Positions 1 to 5,853 of a stretch of 9,739 bases of DNA are shown one piece after another; the first letter of the stretch is position 1, and every line of letters starts with the position of its first letter. The stretch is taken from the NCBI GenBank assembly GCA_002496635.1, contig DAKQ01000019.1:2668-12406 (forward strand), given 5' to 3'. The translations under genes were made by a program, and so were the position numbers. Below the pieces are notes generated by a model, which ran no database searches, was not told the origin of the DNA, and saw nothing but the letters and a program-made list of their open reading frames with translations. The DNA is from Euryarchaeota archaeon UBA82. GTDB lineage: Archaea > Thermoplasmatota > Poseidoniia > Poseidoniales > Poseidoniaceae.

Positions 1-152
1 TTGAATTTGTTTCTGACAACAGCGACCTACTCACAAGTCACATTCTTGGTGTCTTATGTCTTCTTTCCGGCCTAAATTTCATGTCTGCATCTTCAGGTGA
101 GATTGAAGAGGTTCAGGCACGCTACCAGGAAGATACTCAGACAAAGTTCTGA
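1..152 (+). CDS. C-terminal end of an unidentified protein (truncated by window edge)
   Basis: The frame starting at base 3 is open from the window edge to a TGA at 150-152, giving 49 residues that end in EEVQARYQEDTQTKF. The stop lies 13 bases before the ATG of the UbiD gene, the tight spacing seen elsewhere here, so this is probably the preceding gene of the same operon. A hydrophobic stretch (LLTSHILGVLCLLSGLNF) comes before a charged, polar tail. I do not recognise the family from this fragment. An in-frame ATG at 81 could start a 23-residue peptide instead, but the frame is open upstream of it and no good Shine-Dalgarno site precedes it. Coding status is inferred from the open frame and its fit with the next gene. 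Confidence 0.55.
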   Translation, partial: EFVSDNSDLLTSHILGVLCLLSGLNFMSASSGEIEEVQARYQEDTQTKF

Positions 153-165
153 TGGTTGTGATTCA

Positions 166-1437
166 ATGGCTTTCCGTGATCATCTGACTCATGCTCGGCT
201 TGTCCAAGATGAGACAAGTCTCATTCATGGTGTTTGGAATTACAGCAGAGAACACAATCATCCAATGTTACTTTTTGATAACATATCTGAGGCTCAGGGT
301 CAAAAAATTGCAGTGAATATGCTTACGAGAGATAGACTATGTGAGGCAATTGGAATTCAACCAGATGTTTACATCGATACACTTGCATGGGCAATGAAGA
401 ATCCAAGTGAACCAGTGATTGTTTCTCCTTCAGATGCTCCTGTGTATGATTGCATGCAAGATGAGGTCGATTTGACCGCTTTACCTATTCCTCATCACTG
501 GCCACAAGATCGTGGGAGATACATGTCTGCTAGCGTTATTATCGCTGAAGTTGACGGAAGGAGAAATATGAGTTTTCATCGGCAATACTTGCGTGATGAA
601 TTTCATCTTGTCGTCCGACTTGTACCACGTCATCTTCGAACTATGGTCGACGAGGCGAGAGCAAAGGGTCATGAGGTGAACATTGCTATTGTGAACGCTC
701 CTGATCCAGTTGTTCTTCTTGCAGGGGCTATGTCATTTGATGAACCAATTGATGAGTTAACCATAGCAGCGGCTCTTCATCAAAAACTCTACGACACATC
801 ACTTGAACTCGTAGCATTGCCAAATGGTATCCAAGTTCCTGCAAATGCTGAATATGCAATGTGGGGACGTATTACAACAGAAGATGATGATGAAGGTCCA
901 TATGTTGACATTACTGGTACAGTTGATGATGTTCGACAAGAACCTGTCATCGAAGTTGATGGAGTACTTCATCGAAATGATCCTATTTTCCATGCACTGA
1001 TACCAGGTGAGGCTGAACACAAGACCTTGATGGGATTGCCAAGAGCACCAACGATCAAGGATGCGGTTTCAGAAGTTGTTGATTGTATCGATGTTCACAT
1101 GACAGAAGGAGGTTGCGGATGGCTTGCTGCAGTTGTAAAGATTCGGAAACATTCTGAAGAGGATTCGAAGAAGGCTATTGAAGCAGCCTTAGCAGGTCAT
1201 CGTTCAATGAAGATGGTTACAATTGTCGATGAAGACATCGATATTGGAAACCCCGTTCGTGTGGAATGGGCTATGGTGACTCGTTGGCAACCTGATCGAG
1301 ATACCTATATTTTCAGTAATCAGAAAGGTTCGAGTCTCGACCCATCTCGGTACGCTGACGGAAAGACATCAAAGGTTGGCTTCGATGCAACCATCCATCA
1401 CGAAGATAACCCAGAAGGCTATCAGAGTGTCCAATAG
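166..1437 (+). CDS. UbiD-family prenyl-FMN decarboxylase, probably anhydromevalonate phosphate decarboxylase
   Basis: UbiD enzymes decarboxylate unsaturated acids with prenylated FMN made by UbiX. In most archaea one member converts trans-anhydromevalonate 5-phosphate to isopentenyl phosphate in the modified mevalonate pathway for lipid synthesis; that role is inferred here from archaeal context. The 423-residue product has the family layout: an N-terminal domain, NMSFHRQYLRDE with candidate catalytic Arg139, VPANAEYAMWG with Glu229, EGPYVDITG at 243-251, then DPIFHALIPGEAEHKTLMGLPRAP. The last stretch matches the archaeal-type members I know. ATG 166 is chosen because the longer GTG 97 frame overlaps the preceding gene, adds an Arg/Lys-rich leader atypical of the family, and MAFRDHL is a typical family start. 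GGTTGTGAT just upstream resembles a Shine-Dalgarno site. One oddity: the usual Glu before Gly in AE-x-x-x-E-G is Trp233. The family call is firm; the exact substrate is not. Confidence 0.88.
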   Translation: MAFRDHLTHARLVQDETSLIHGVWNYSREHNHPMLLFDNISEAQGQKIAVNMLTRDRLCEAIGIQPDVYIDTLAWAMKNPSEPVIVSPSDAPVYDCMQDEVDLTALPIPHHWPQDRGRYMSASVIIAEVDGRRNMSFHRQYLRDEFHLVVRLVPRHLRTMVDEARAKGHEVNIAIVNAPDPVVLLAGAMSFDEPIDELTIAAALHQKLYDTSLELVALPNGIQVPANAEYAMWGRITTEDDDEGPYVDITGTVDDVRQEPVIEVDGVLHRNDPIFHALIPGEAEHKTLMGLPRAPTIKDAVSEVVDCIDVHMTEGGCGWLAAVVKIRKHSEEDSKKAIEAALAGHRSMKMVTIVDEDIDIGNPVRVEWAMVTRWQPDRDTYIFSNQKGSSLDPSRYADGKTSKVGFDATIHHEDNPEGYQSVQ

Positions 1438-1442
1438 GAGGG
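1436..1442 (+). promoter_or_regulatory. Shine-Dalgarno site for the first TPR-like gene
   Basis: AGGAGGG begins inside the UbiD stop codon and lies 5 bases before ATG 1448. It is the strongest ribosome binding site on the + strand here, and it places the TPR-like start at 1448 rather than at the upstream in-frame ATG 1376 inside ubiD. Confidence 0.85.
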
Positions 1443-1447
1443 TCGCC

Positions 1448-2476
1448 ATGCGAGAGCATAGTGGAGATAATCTGCAACATCCACGAAGAAATTTGGGTAA
1501 TCGATATCGCTCACAAGCTCAGAAGTTTGTTCGTTTAGCGAAAAGTGACCCTGAACGTTCAGGTTCTAATTTCCAATGGGCAGAGCAAAATGCGAGACAA
1601 GCAATCTTACATGATTTCACGGATGAAAGAAATTGGCGATGCCTTGCTGATATCAAAGTACAGCTCAACGATAACGAAGGATTAGGGATTGTACTGGAAG
1701 ATGTTTTCACGGTTCTTGGCAGAGAAGTTAAACAGTTTGAAAAGTTGAAGAATCTGAATTATATTGAGTATGGACTTGAACTTTTAGAGGCTGCATTTTC
1801 CCGAGATCCTCTCACAGCAGATGCTTGGTGGGATGCGCTTGTAACTCGCGGAGGGGGTGATGCTCAAAGCGATGATGTTCTTCTTGAAATTGCTGATTTT
1901 GCAGAGCGTTGCAGAGATTTAGATTTCCGTGACCAACGTGCTAACATCATCTATGGAAGAAGAATTGAGCAATTACGAATTCAAGGGTTTGAGGATCTTT
2001 TCATTGAATTATGCAGACATTTACTCGCTCATCGACCTTCAAATCACGAATTATGGATGCAACTTGGACGATTACACGAACGAAGAGAAGAGAGTGATTC
2101 CGCATGGTCATGCTATGATCATGTGCAAACCCTGCGCCCGCATATTCTAGCACGTGATGAATACCTCTCACGTCTTACAGCATCAATGGATGGGGGAGAA
2201 TCCCAACCCTGGAGCGGTCCAGAACTCAAACATCGTACTACTTTCCTAGAACAAATGGAATCATTGACACGTCGTGTCCGTACAGTAGATTTAGAAGAAA
2301 AACAACAACCTATTTCAGAAAAGCCTGAAGAATTTATTCATCCAGATAAGGCTAAATTGGATCTCTTAATTGAATCTGAAAACATTTCTGAAGCATTCTT
2401 CCTAGCACGTCGACTTGTAGCCTCTGGAGAGGATTGGGCAAACTCATATCTTGAAAAATGCCGCAGTATGATGTAG
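1448..2476 (+). CDS. TPR-like helical-repeat protein
   Basis: This 342-residue soluble protein has no signal peptide or membrane segment. It is almost wholly helical in appearance. Residues 199-232 (HELWMQLGRLHERREESDSA followed by WSCYDHVQTLRP) fit the tetratricopeptide pattern of W, LG, A and P positions. Weaker repeats are seen near 41-75 (FQWAEQNARQAILHDFTDER, then NWRCLADI) and 110-150. TPR proteins are scaffolds for protein-protein contacts; no catalytic motif is visible. The residues after about 255 are charged and probably less ordered, with a last helical pair near 305-340. The start follows a strong Shine-Dalgarno site and lies 10 bases after ubiD. Its last codons run up to the Nudix gene, so the three genes are likely co-transcribed. 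The partner is unknown and the family is not recognised beyond the repeat fold. Confidence 0.75.
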   Translation: MREHSGDNLQHPRRNLGNRYRSQAQKFVRLAKSDPERSGSNFQWAEQNARQAILHDFTDERNWRCLADIKVQLNDNEGLGIVLEDVFTVLGREVKQFEKLKNLNYIEYGLELLEAAFSRDPLTADAWWDALVTRGGGDAQSDDVLLEIADFAERCRDLDFRDQRANIIYGRRIEQLRIQGFEDLFIELCRHLLAHRPSNHELWMQLGRLHERREESDSAWSCYDHVQTLRPHILARDEYLSRLTASMDGGESQPWSGPELKHRTTFLEQMESLTRRVRTVDLEEKQQPISEKPEEFIHPDKAKLDLLIESENISEAFFLARRLVASGEDWANSYLEKCRSMM

Positions 2477-2479
2477 GTG
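2475..2479 (+). promoter_or_regulatory. Shine-Dalgarno site for the Nudix gene, overlapping the previous stop
   Basis: AGGTG uses the last two bases of the TAG stop of the TPR-like gene and sits 5 bases before ATG 2485. It supports 2485 over the in-frame ATG 2458, which has no comparable site. Confidence 0.65.
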
Positions 2480-2484
2480 TTTTG

Positions 2485-2898
2485 ATGCGTCCAACATTTG
2501 TTCTTGCCTATGTTGTTCAAGATCACAATCCTAATTCTGTAATCAATGGTGGAAGTATTTTGATGGTGCGTCACCCTGACAGAGGATGGGAATTTCCAGG
2601 CGGTCATGTCGAAGAAGGTGAAACTCCAGAAGATGCTTTGATGCGAGAACTTCAGGAAGAAGTTGGTGGTAAAGGCAATTTGATTACCTGGAATACGGAT
2701 TATTACCCCAACGGATGGGTAGGATTGGTTACTGTTCATTCAAAGGACGAACCCTTTCATCAGAAATCTTGGACAGTTGCTGACAAAGTTGTTAGCGAAG
2801 TTCGATGGTTTGAACAGGTGCCTCCATTTACTCACTGGGATGCTCAAGAAGTCATCGATTTGAGCCATTGGGTCTCTTCTATAGAATTAGGGCATTAA
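2485..2898 (+). CDS. Nudix hydrolase
   Basis: Nudix enzymes cleave a nucleoside diphosphate linked to another group, often to clear damaged or surplus nucleotides. The 137-residue product has a complete Nudix box at 40-62 (GHVEEGETPEDALMRELQEE then VGG): Gly40, Glu46, Arg54-Glu55, Glu58-Glu59 and Gly61 are all present, so metal binding and catalysis look intact. The last, normally hydrophobic, box position is Gly62. WEFPGG before the box is typical of the fold, and the size is that of a single-domain family member. The substrate cannot be read from the sequence; given the neighbouring UbiD gene, an isoprenoid phosphate is possible but speculative. A longer start at 2458 would overlap the TPR-like gene by 19 bases and lacks a good ribosome binding site. 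The 3' end overlaps the converging gene by 12 bases. Confidence 0.88.
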   Translation: MRPTFVLAYVVQDHNPNSVINGGSILMVRHPDRGWEFPGGHVEEGETPEDALMRELQEEVGGKGNLITWNTDYYPNGWVGLVTVHSKDEPFHQKSWTVADKVVSEVRWFEQVPPFTHWDAQEVIDLSHWVSSIELGH

Positions 2899-2907
2899 TT
2901 CTTGAAG
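2876..2907. repeat. Inverted repeat over the convergent gene ends
   Basis: The arms AGAATTA (2883-2889) and TAATTCT (2896-2902) pair perfectly around a 6-base loop GGGCAT. An outer CTTC (2876-2879) and GAAG (2904-2907) extend the stem across a small asymmetric internal loop. Both stop codons lie in it: TAA of the Nudix gene on + and TAA of the TPR-like gene on -. It may act as a two-way transcript end or mRNA 3' stabiliser. Archaeal termination usually depends on T-runs, and only a short TCGTTTTG follows on the + side, so the function is inferred. Confidence 0.5.
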
Positions 2908-3936
2908 TCGTTTTGTCCACTCAAGATGATGGTTTTCGTCAATGTTACAGCCGAGAATGACTGCAACAAGCATTGAATCATGAACAAGTTCTGATTGACC
3001 AATCAACCAATCCATTTGCTCAAATTTATCGAGTCGGTTCGCCATCATTACCATGGCTCTAAGATCTGGTCGATCTTCACCTTGTGGTGTCTTTTCCAAA
3101 TTCTCTATGCACCAAGTAAAGACGCCTTGAACATCATCTGGATGGACAGAAAGAGTTGGTGTTTCCTCACTTGCATCTCTTGGCTTGGCTTCATCAACTT
3201 GATTTTGGAAACGAATTGCTTGTTCATCTTGATGGTCTATTGTTAAATCCAAAAAGAGCGATCCTGCTTCAATGGCCATTGTCGGTTGCTGGGCTAGAAT
3301 AGCATGTGCATGACCGTTCCATGCGTTTCTGGCAGCATCGAACATGTGACCATATCTCGCGTGTATTCGTGTTGCTCCTATACGTGAAATTGCAATTGTT
3401 TCATGAGCATGGTTTTCCTTACGTGAAATATCTCCATAGACTTGGAGTGCCATTAGATCTTCACCATTCGCCATATGAAATGCGGCTTTGTTTAACAGAG
3501 AGAGGTCATGGTCTCTACTCGCTTTCGAAACGGACTTCAAACGTGTTTCTGCCCAGGTTAAGTCCTCTTCAGCAGCAGCTGTATCACCACGTTCGAATCG
3601 TTGTAAACCTCGCTCCATACGAAGTCTACCCTCAAGGGCAAGATCTCTGGTATCAGGAGACCGACATAGCGTCAAAGCATGTTCAATAGCCTCTTCGAGT
3701 CTTGTGTCTCCGAGCATTCTTCTGCGGACAAGATCGAATGTAGCCCGTTGAGCAGGCGATAGTTCAGGGAGGAGTAATTCCACTAATTCTGCAGCATCCA
3801 GATATAATGCAGCTTCAATAATCGCCATCCAGTCATTCCAACCCGATTCAGACAGCCATTGCTGTGCCACATCTAATTCCACGGGACCTTCTGTTCTCCA
3901 TTTTGAAATAAATAATCCAGGTGCAGTCGGCCTCAT
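2887..3936 (-). CDS. TPR-like helical protein coupled to the exosome/KEOPS operon
   Basis: I do not recognise the family of this 349-residue protein. It is soluble and nearly all helix, built from helical pairs that resemble degenerate TPR repeats, for example LEGRLRMERGLQRFERGDTA followed by AAEEDLTWAE at about 100-130 and LSLLNKAAFHMANGEDLMAL then QVYGDISR at about 145-172. A less ordered acidic linker near 240-260 (DEAKPRDASEETP) comes before a final helical part ending QELMP. No catalytic motif or metal site is seen. Its ATG overlaps the stop of the DHH gene as ATGA, and AAGGAG 8 bases upstream, inside the DHH coding end, serves as ribosome binding site. Translation is therefore probably coupled to the operon. 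A scaffold for one of the operon's machines is a reasonable guess, not shown. It is a similar size to the TPR-like gene at 1448, but I see no clear sequence match between them. Confidence 0.75.
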   Translation of the reverse strand: MRPTAPGLFISKWRTEGPVELDVAQQWLSESGWNDWMAIIEAALYLDAAELVELLLPELSPAQRATFDLVRRRMLGDTRLEEAIEHALTLCRSPDTRDLALEGRLRMERGLQRFERGDTAAAEEDLTWAETRLKSVSKASRDHDLSLLNKAAFHMANGEDLMALQVYGDISRKENHAHETIAISRIGATRIHARYGHMFDAARNAWNGHAHAILAQQPTMAIEAGSLFLDLTIDHQDEQAIRFQNQVDEAKPRDASEETPTLSVHPDDVQGVFTWCIENLEKTPQGEDRPDLRAMVMMANRLDKFEQMDWLIGQSELVHDSMLVAVILGCNIDENHHLEWTKRLQELMP

Positions 3937-4925
3937 TGTTTCAACTCCTTTTGTAAGGTCAAATGGGCAATGAATGAGGATTCCGCTCTAATGCGATCGA
4001 TTTCTCCAGTCCAACCTGCTGCGCCATCATGTCCACCGCCTTCTCCACCATGCTGTCGAGCGACCTCTTGCATGATTTTTCCCAGGTGTACACCACGTAG
4101 TGTGGCATTACGGGTGGCTCGAGCCGTCAATCGGGTTGAACCATCTCTAAATCGTGAAACGAGAGTTACATCTGAACCAACACCGAGAAGCATTGATGCA
4201 AGCCTTCCTTCAAGCGTACCTGCATAAGTTGTTACAAGGGACCAATCGCCTGCAGCATGCATTTTAGATCGGGACATACCTCGCAATAAACTACCACGTT
4301 CACTCGGGTTTGTTTGCTCCTTTTCGATATGTTCTGAAAATTCAGCATAGTCAATAGTCGTATCTTCAAGCAAAAGAGAAGCTGTGTCGAACGATGATTG
4401 GTTTGCATGCTTGAAACGGCCAGTATCTGTAATCAAGCCTGCAAGGAGCATCTTGCGAACATTTGTGGATAGGCAATTTGGTGCGTGATTTGACAGGAAT
4501 TTTGTGATGATCTCCGTTGTTGCACGAACATCCCATTGCAACATTAGGTCATCCTCTTTGATCTCCCATCCATTAGTAGCATGGTGATCAATAACCAACA
4601 ATGGAACATCAGGTATGTCAAAACCAACTTGATCTGGTGAACCAGCATCGACGATGACAATTCCACCCATCTTTGCAGGCCAAGAAGTTCCCTTTTCAGT
4701 GATTTTTCGAAATGGAGCATCGTATTTTGATACCATTTTCTTGGCTACTCTACCAAGGTGTAATCCACATGACAACATTCCTGGGTGATATGAGGATAAT
4801 GCAACTGCTGAACCGACAGTATCCATGTCGCCATTTTGGCCTGTAACAACTGGGACAGCACCGGTTTCAAGAGCATTATCAAGCCACAATTTCATGGCTT
4901 CTAGTTGCTCTTTTTGTGAACTCAA
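3933..4925 (-). CDS. DHH-DHHA1 family phosphoesterase (RecJ/NrnA-like)
   Basis: DHH proteins are Mn-dependent phosphoesterases that act on short RNAs, single-stranded DNA or cyclic dinucleotides. All core motifs can be seen in the 330-residue protein: motif I GDMDTVGS at 32-39, motif II IVIVDAGSP with Asp93, motif III IDHHATNG with Asp113-His114-His115, motif IV GLITDTG with Asp167, and the DHHA1 substrate loop GGEGGGHDGAAG at 293-304. The usual His four residues before the first motif I Asp is Gly29. A DHH gene near prefoldin beta is known in several euryarchaeal exosome operons. The start is TTG at 4925, overlapping the prefoldin stop as TTGA, with GAGGGAG 4 bases upstream; the next in-frame ATG, 10 codons on, lacks such a site. 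NrnA-like trimming of the short oligonucleotides left by the exosome is an attractive role but inferred. The family call is sure, the substrate open. Confidence 0.9.
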   Translation of the reverse strand: MSSQKEQLEAMKLWLDNALETGAVPVVTGQNGDMDTVGSAVALSSYHPGMLSCGLHLGRVAKKMVSKYDAPFRKITEKGTSWPAKMGGIVIVDAGSPDQVGFDIPDVPLLVIDHHATNGWEIKEDDLMLQWDVRATTEIITKFLSNHAPNCLSTNVRKMLLAGLITDTGRFKHANQSSFDTASLLLEDTTIDYAEFSEHIEKEQTNPSERGSLLRGMSRSKMHAAGDWSLVTTYAGTLEGRLASMLLGVGSDVTLVSRFRDGSTRLTARATRNATLRGVHLGKIMQEVARQHGGEGGGHDGAAGWTGEIDRIRAESSFIAHLTLQKELKQ

Positions 4926-5236
4926 GCTTCTCCCTCAAGTGATTTCTTGAGTTCTTCGTATGCTGTTACAAGTTTTGCTTCATGCTCAGCGAGACGTTCA
5001 GCATGCTCTGAGAGTGTTGTATGGGTAGTCTTCAATTCCTCAATAAGTTCGTCACGATTGTCAACTTCGACCAAGACTCCTCCGAGTTGTCGGTGAAGAG
5101 ATAGGCCTTCAGGGTGCTTTTCTACAGCGTCAATTGTCGTTTTCAATTCTTGTAACTGAGCACGAACTGTCGCGACTTGATGGCGTGCATTTTGTACTTC
5201 AGAAACGACAACTTGGAGTTGTTCCATGGTGCTCAT
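4922..5236 (-). CDS. pfdB: Prefoldin subunit beta
   Basis: Prefoldin is a jellyfish-shaped chaperone of two alpha and four beta subunits that holds unfolded proteins and passes them to the thermosome. The 104-residue protein has the beta layout: an N-terminal coiled coil (about 3-38), the hairpin core HPEGLSLHRQLGGVLVEVDN at about 41-60, where archaeal beta subunits have the VYKxVGGLLV-type strand pair, and a C-terminal coiled coil (about 61-100). It is somewhat shorter than the usual 115-125 residues, mostly at the ends. ATG 5236 overlaps the Pcc1 stop as ATGA. The upstream Shine-Dalgarno match is weak (GTGATTC, 9 bases before the ATG), so translation probably relies on coupling to pcc1; ATG 5227 is an alternative start. 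The last codons carry the ribosome binding site of the DHH gene. Confidence 0.9.
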   Translation of the reverse strand: MSTMEQLQVVVSEVQNARHQVATVRAQLQELKTTIDAVEKHPEGLSLHRQLGGVLVEVDNRDELIEELKTTHTTLSEHAERLAEHEAKLVTAYEELKKSLEGEA

Positions 5237-5499
5237 GATTCATTCGAATCACTATTGGTTGATGAACCTGCGGTTTGGATTACCTTGAGAATTTCATCTG
5301 CAGCGATAAGACCACGTATACGTGTGTTCCACATTGCTCGGAGATCTTTTGCGTTCGCTTCATGCAAGTTAAAACTGAACTGTTGATCATCAATTGATAT
5401 CGTTTCAGACTCGCTTGCTAATGATTCTTGCAATGCTTTACGCTGAGTTACATCATCACGATGGATTGTGCAAACCAAGGAAAAAGGCGTCTCCGCCAT
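5233..5499 (-). CDS. pcc1: KEOPS complex subunit Pcc1
   Basis: Pcc1 is the dimerising subunit of KEOPS (Kae1, Bud32, Cgi121, Pcc1), which adds threonylcarbamoyl to A37 of ANN-decoding tRNAs. The 88-residue product is the usual size. An N-terminal strand FSLVCTIH leads to a charged linker, ISIDDQQFSFNLHEANAKD, and then the family helix LRAMWNTRIRGLIAADEILK at about 53-72, matching the LRAxxNSxLRxL pattern of Pcc1/CTAG proteins. The tail after about 75 is a polar Ser/Asn/Asp stretch. The gene begins 6 bases after rpl37ae; the site GAGGAGTGATTC spans the rpl37ae stop, 3 bases before this ATG. Pcc1 between L37Ae and prefoldin beta is a known euryarchaeal arrangement and strengthens a call that would be modest on sequence alone. 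Confidence 0.85.
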   Translation of the reverse strand: MAETPFSLVCTIHRDDVTQRKALQESLASESETISIDDQQFSFNLHEANAKDLRAMWNTRIRGLIAADEILKVIQTAGSSTNSDSNES

Positions 5500-5505
5500 T
5501 TTGAA

Positions 5506-5853
5506 TCACTCCTCTTCTTCAGATGCCTTACGCTCAAAGTCGAGTGCAGCTTGCTGAGCAATAAATGCCATATCAGCAGTAGTTGCACCTTCAACAGATC
5601 GTCGAAGAATACGTGCGTTAGCATCGCTAGCACGTGTGAATGGTTCCCATGCGCCACCAGCAAATGTGTGTCCGCACTTTCCACAGGACCAAATTCCTAC
5701 GGATTGGCGGGTCACCTTGCGATAATGGCAAACCGGACATGTGTATTTTGCATTTTTCTTAGCCAATGCGCTGCCAGCATTTCTTCGTACGCTAACACCG
5801 TAACGTGCTCCAAATCGTGCCGTAGCCTTTGCTTTCTGGGTTCTCTTAGCCAA
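5506..5853 (-). CDS. rpl37ae: Ribosomal protein L37Ae (eL43) with extended C-terminus
   Basis: eL43 is a zinc-binding protein of the large ribosomal subunit. The 115-residue product starts with a basic arm (MAKRTQKAKATARFGARYG), followed by the zinc finger CPVC (Cys39, Cys42) and CGKCG (Cys57, Cys60), then GHTFAGGAWEP. Archaeal members normally end about 20 residues later, near 90 residues in all. Here some 25 more follow: a predicted helix (ADMAFIAQQAALDFERKASE) and a run of glutamates. The start is TTG at 5853, directly after the rrp42 TGA with no gap; AAGGAGGGG at 5860-5868, inside the rrp42 end, is the ribosome binding site. No ATG occurs in frame before residue 95, so TTG is the only credible start. 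A separate RpoP gene, often next to L37Ae in euryarchaea, is absent here. Confidence 0.93.
   Translation of the reverse strand: MAKRTQKAKATARFGARYGVSVRRNAGSALAKKNAKYTCPVCHYRKVTRQSVGIWSCGKCGHTFAGGAWEPFTRASDANARILRRSVEGATTADMAFIAQQAALDFERKASEEEE

Noticed and set aside
97..165. Longer UbiD start at GTG 97
   Set aside because: The leader overlaps an open frame ending at 152, is Arg/Lys-rich unlike the family, and ATG 166 gives the expected N-terminus.
2458..2484. Longer Nudix start at ATG 2458
   Set aside because: It would overlap the previous gene by 19 bases with no good ribosome binding site; ATG 2485 has AGGTG 5 bases upstream.
2338..2739. 133-codon open frame on the - strand
   Set aside because: It lies opposite the TPR-like and Nudix genes, shows no recognisable domain, and is a shadow of their coding frames.
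3306..3751. + strand open frames of 127 and 87 codons
   Set aside because: They lie opposite the TPR-like gene of the - strand, have no recognisable domain, and reflect its codon pattern.
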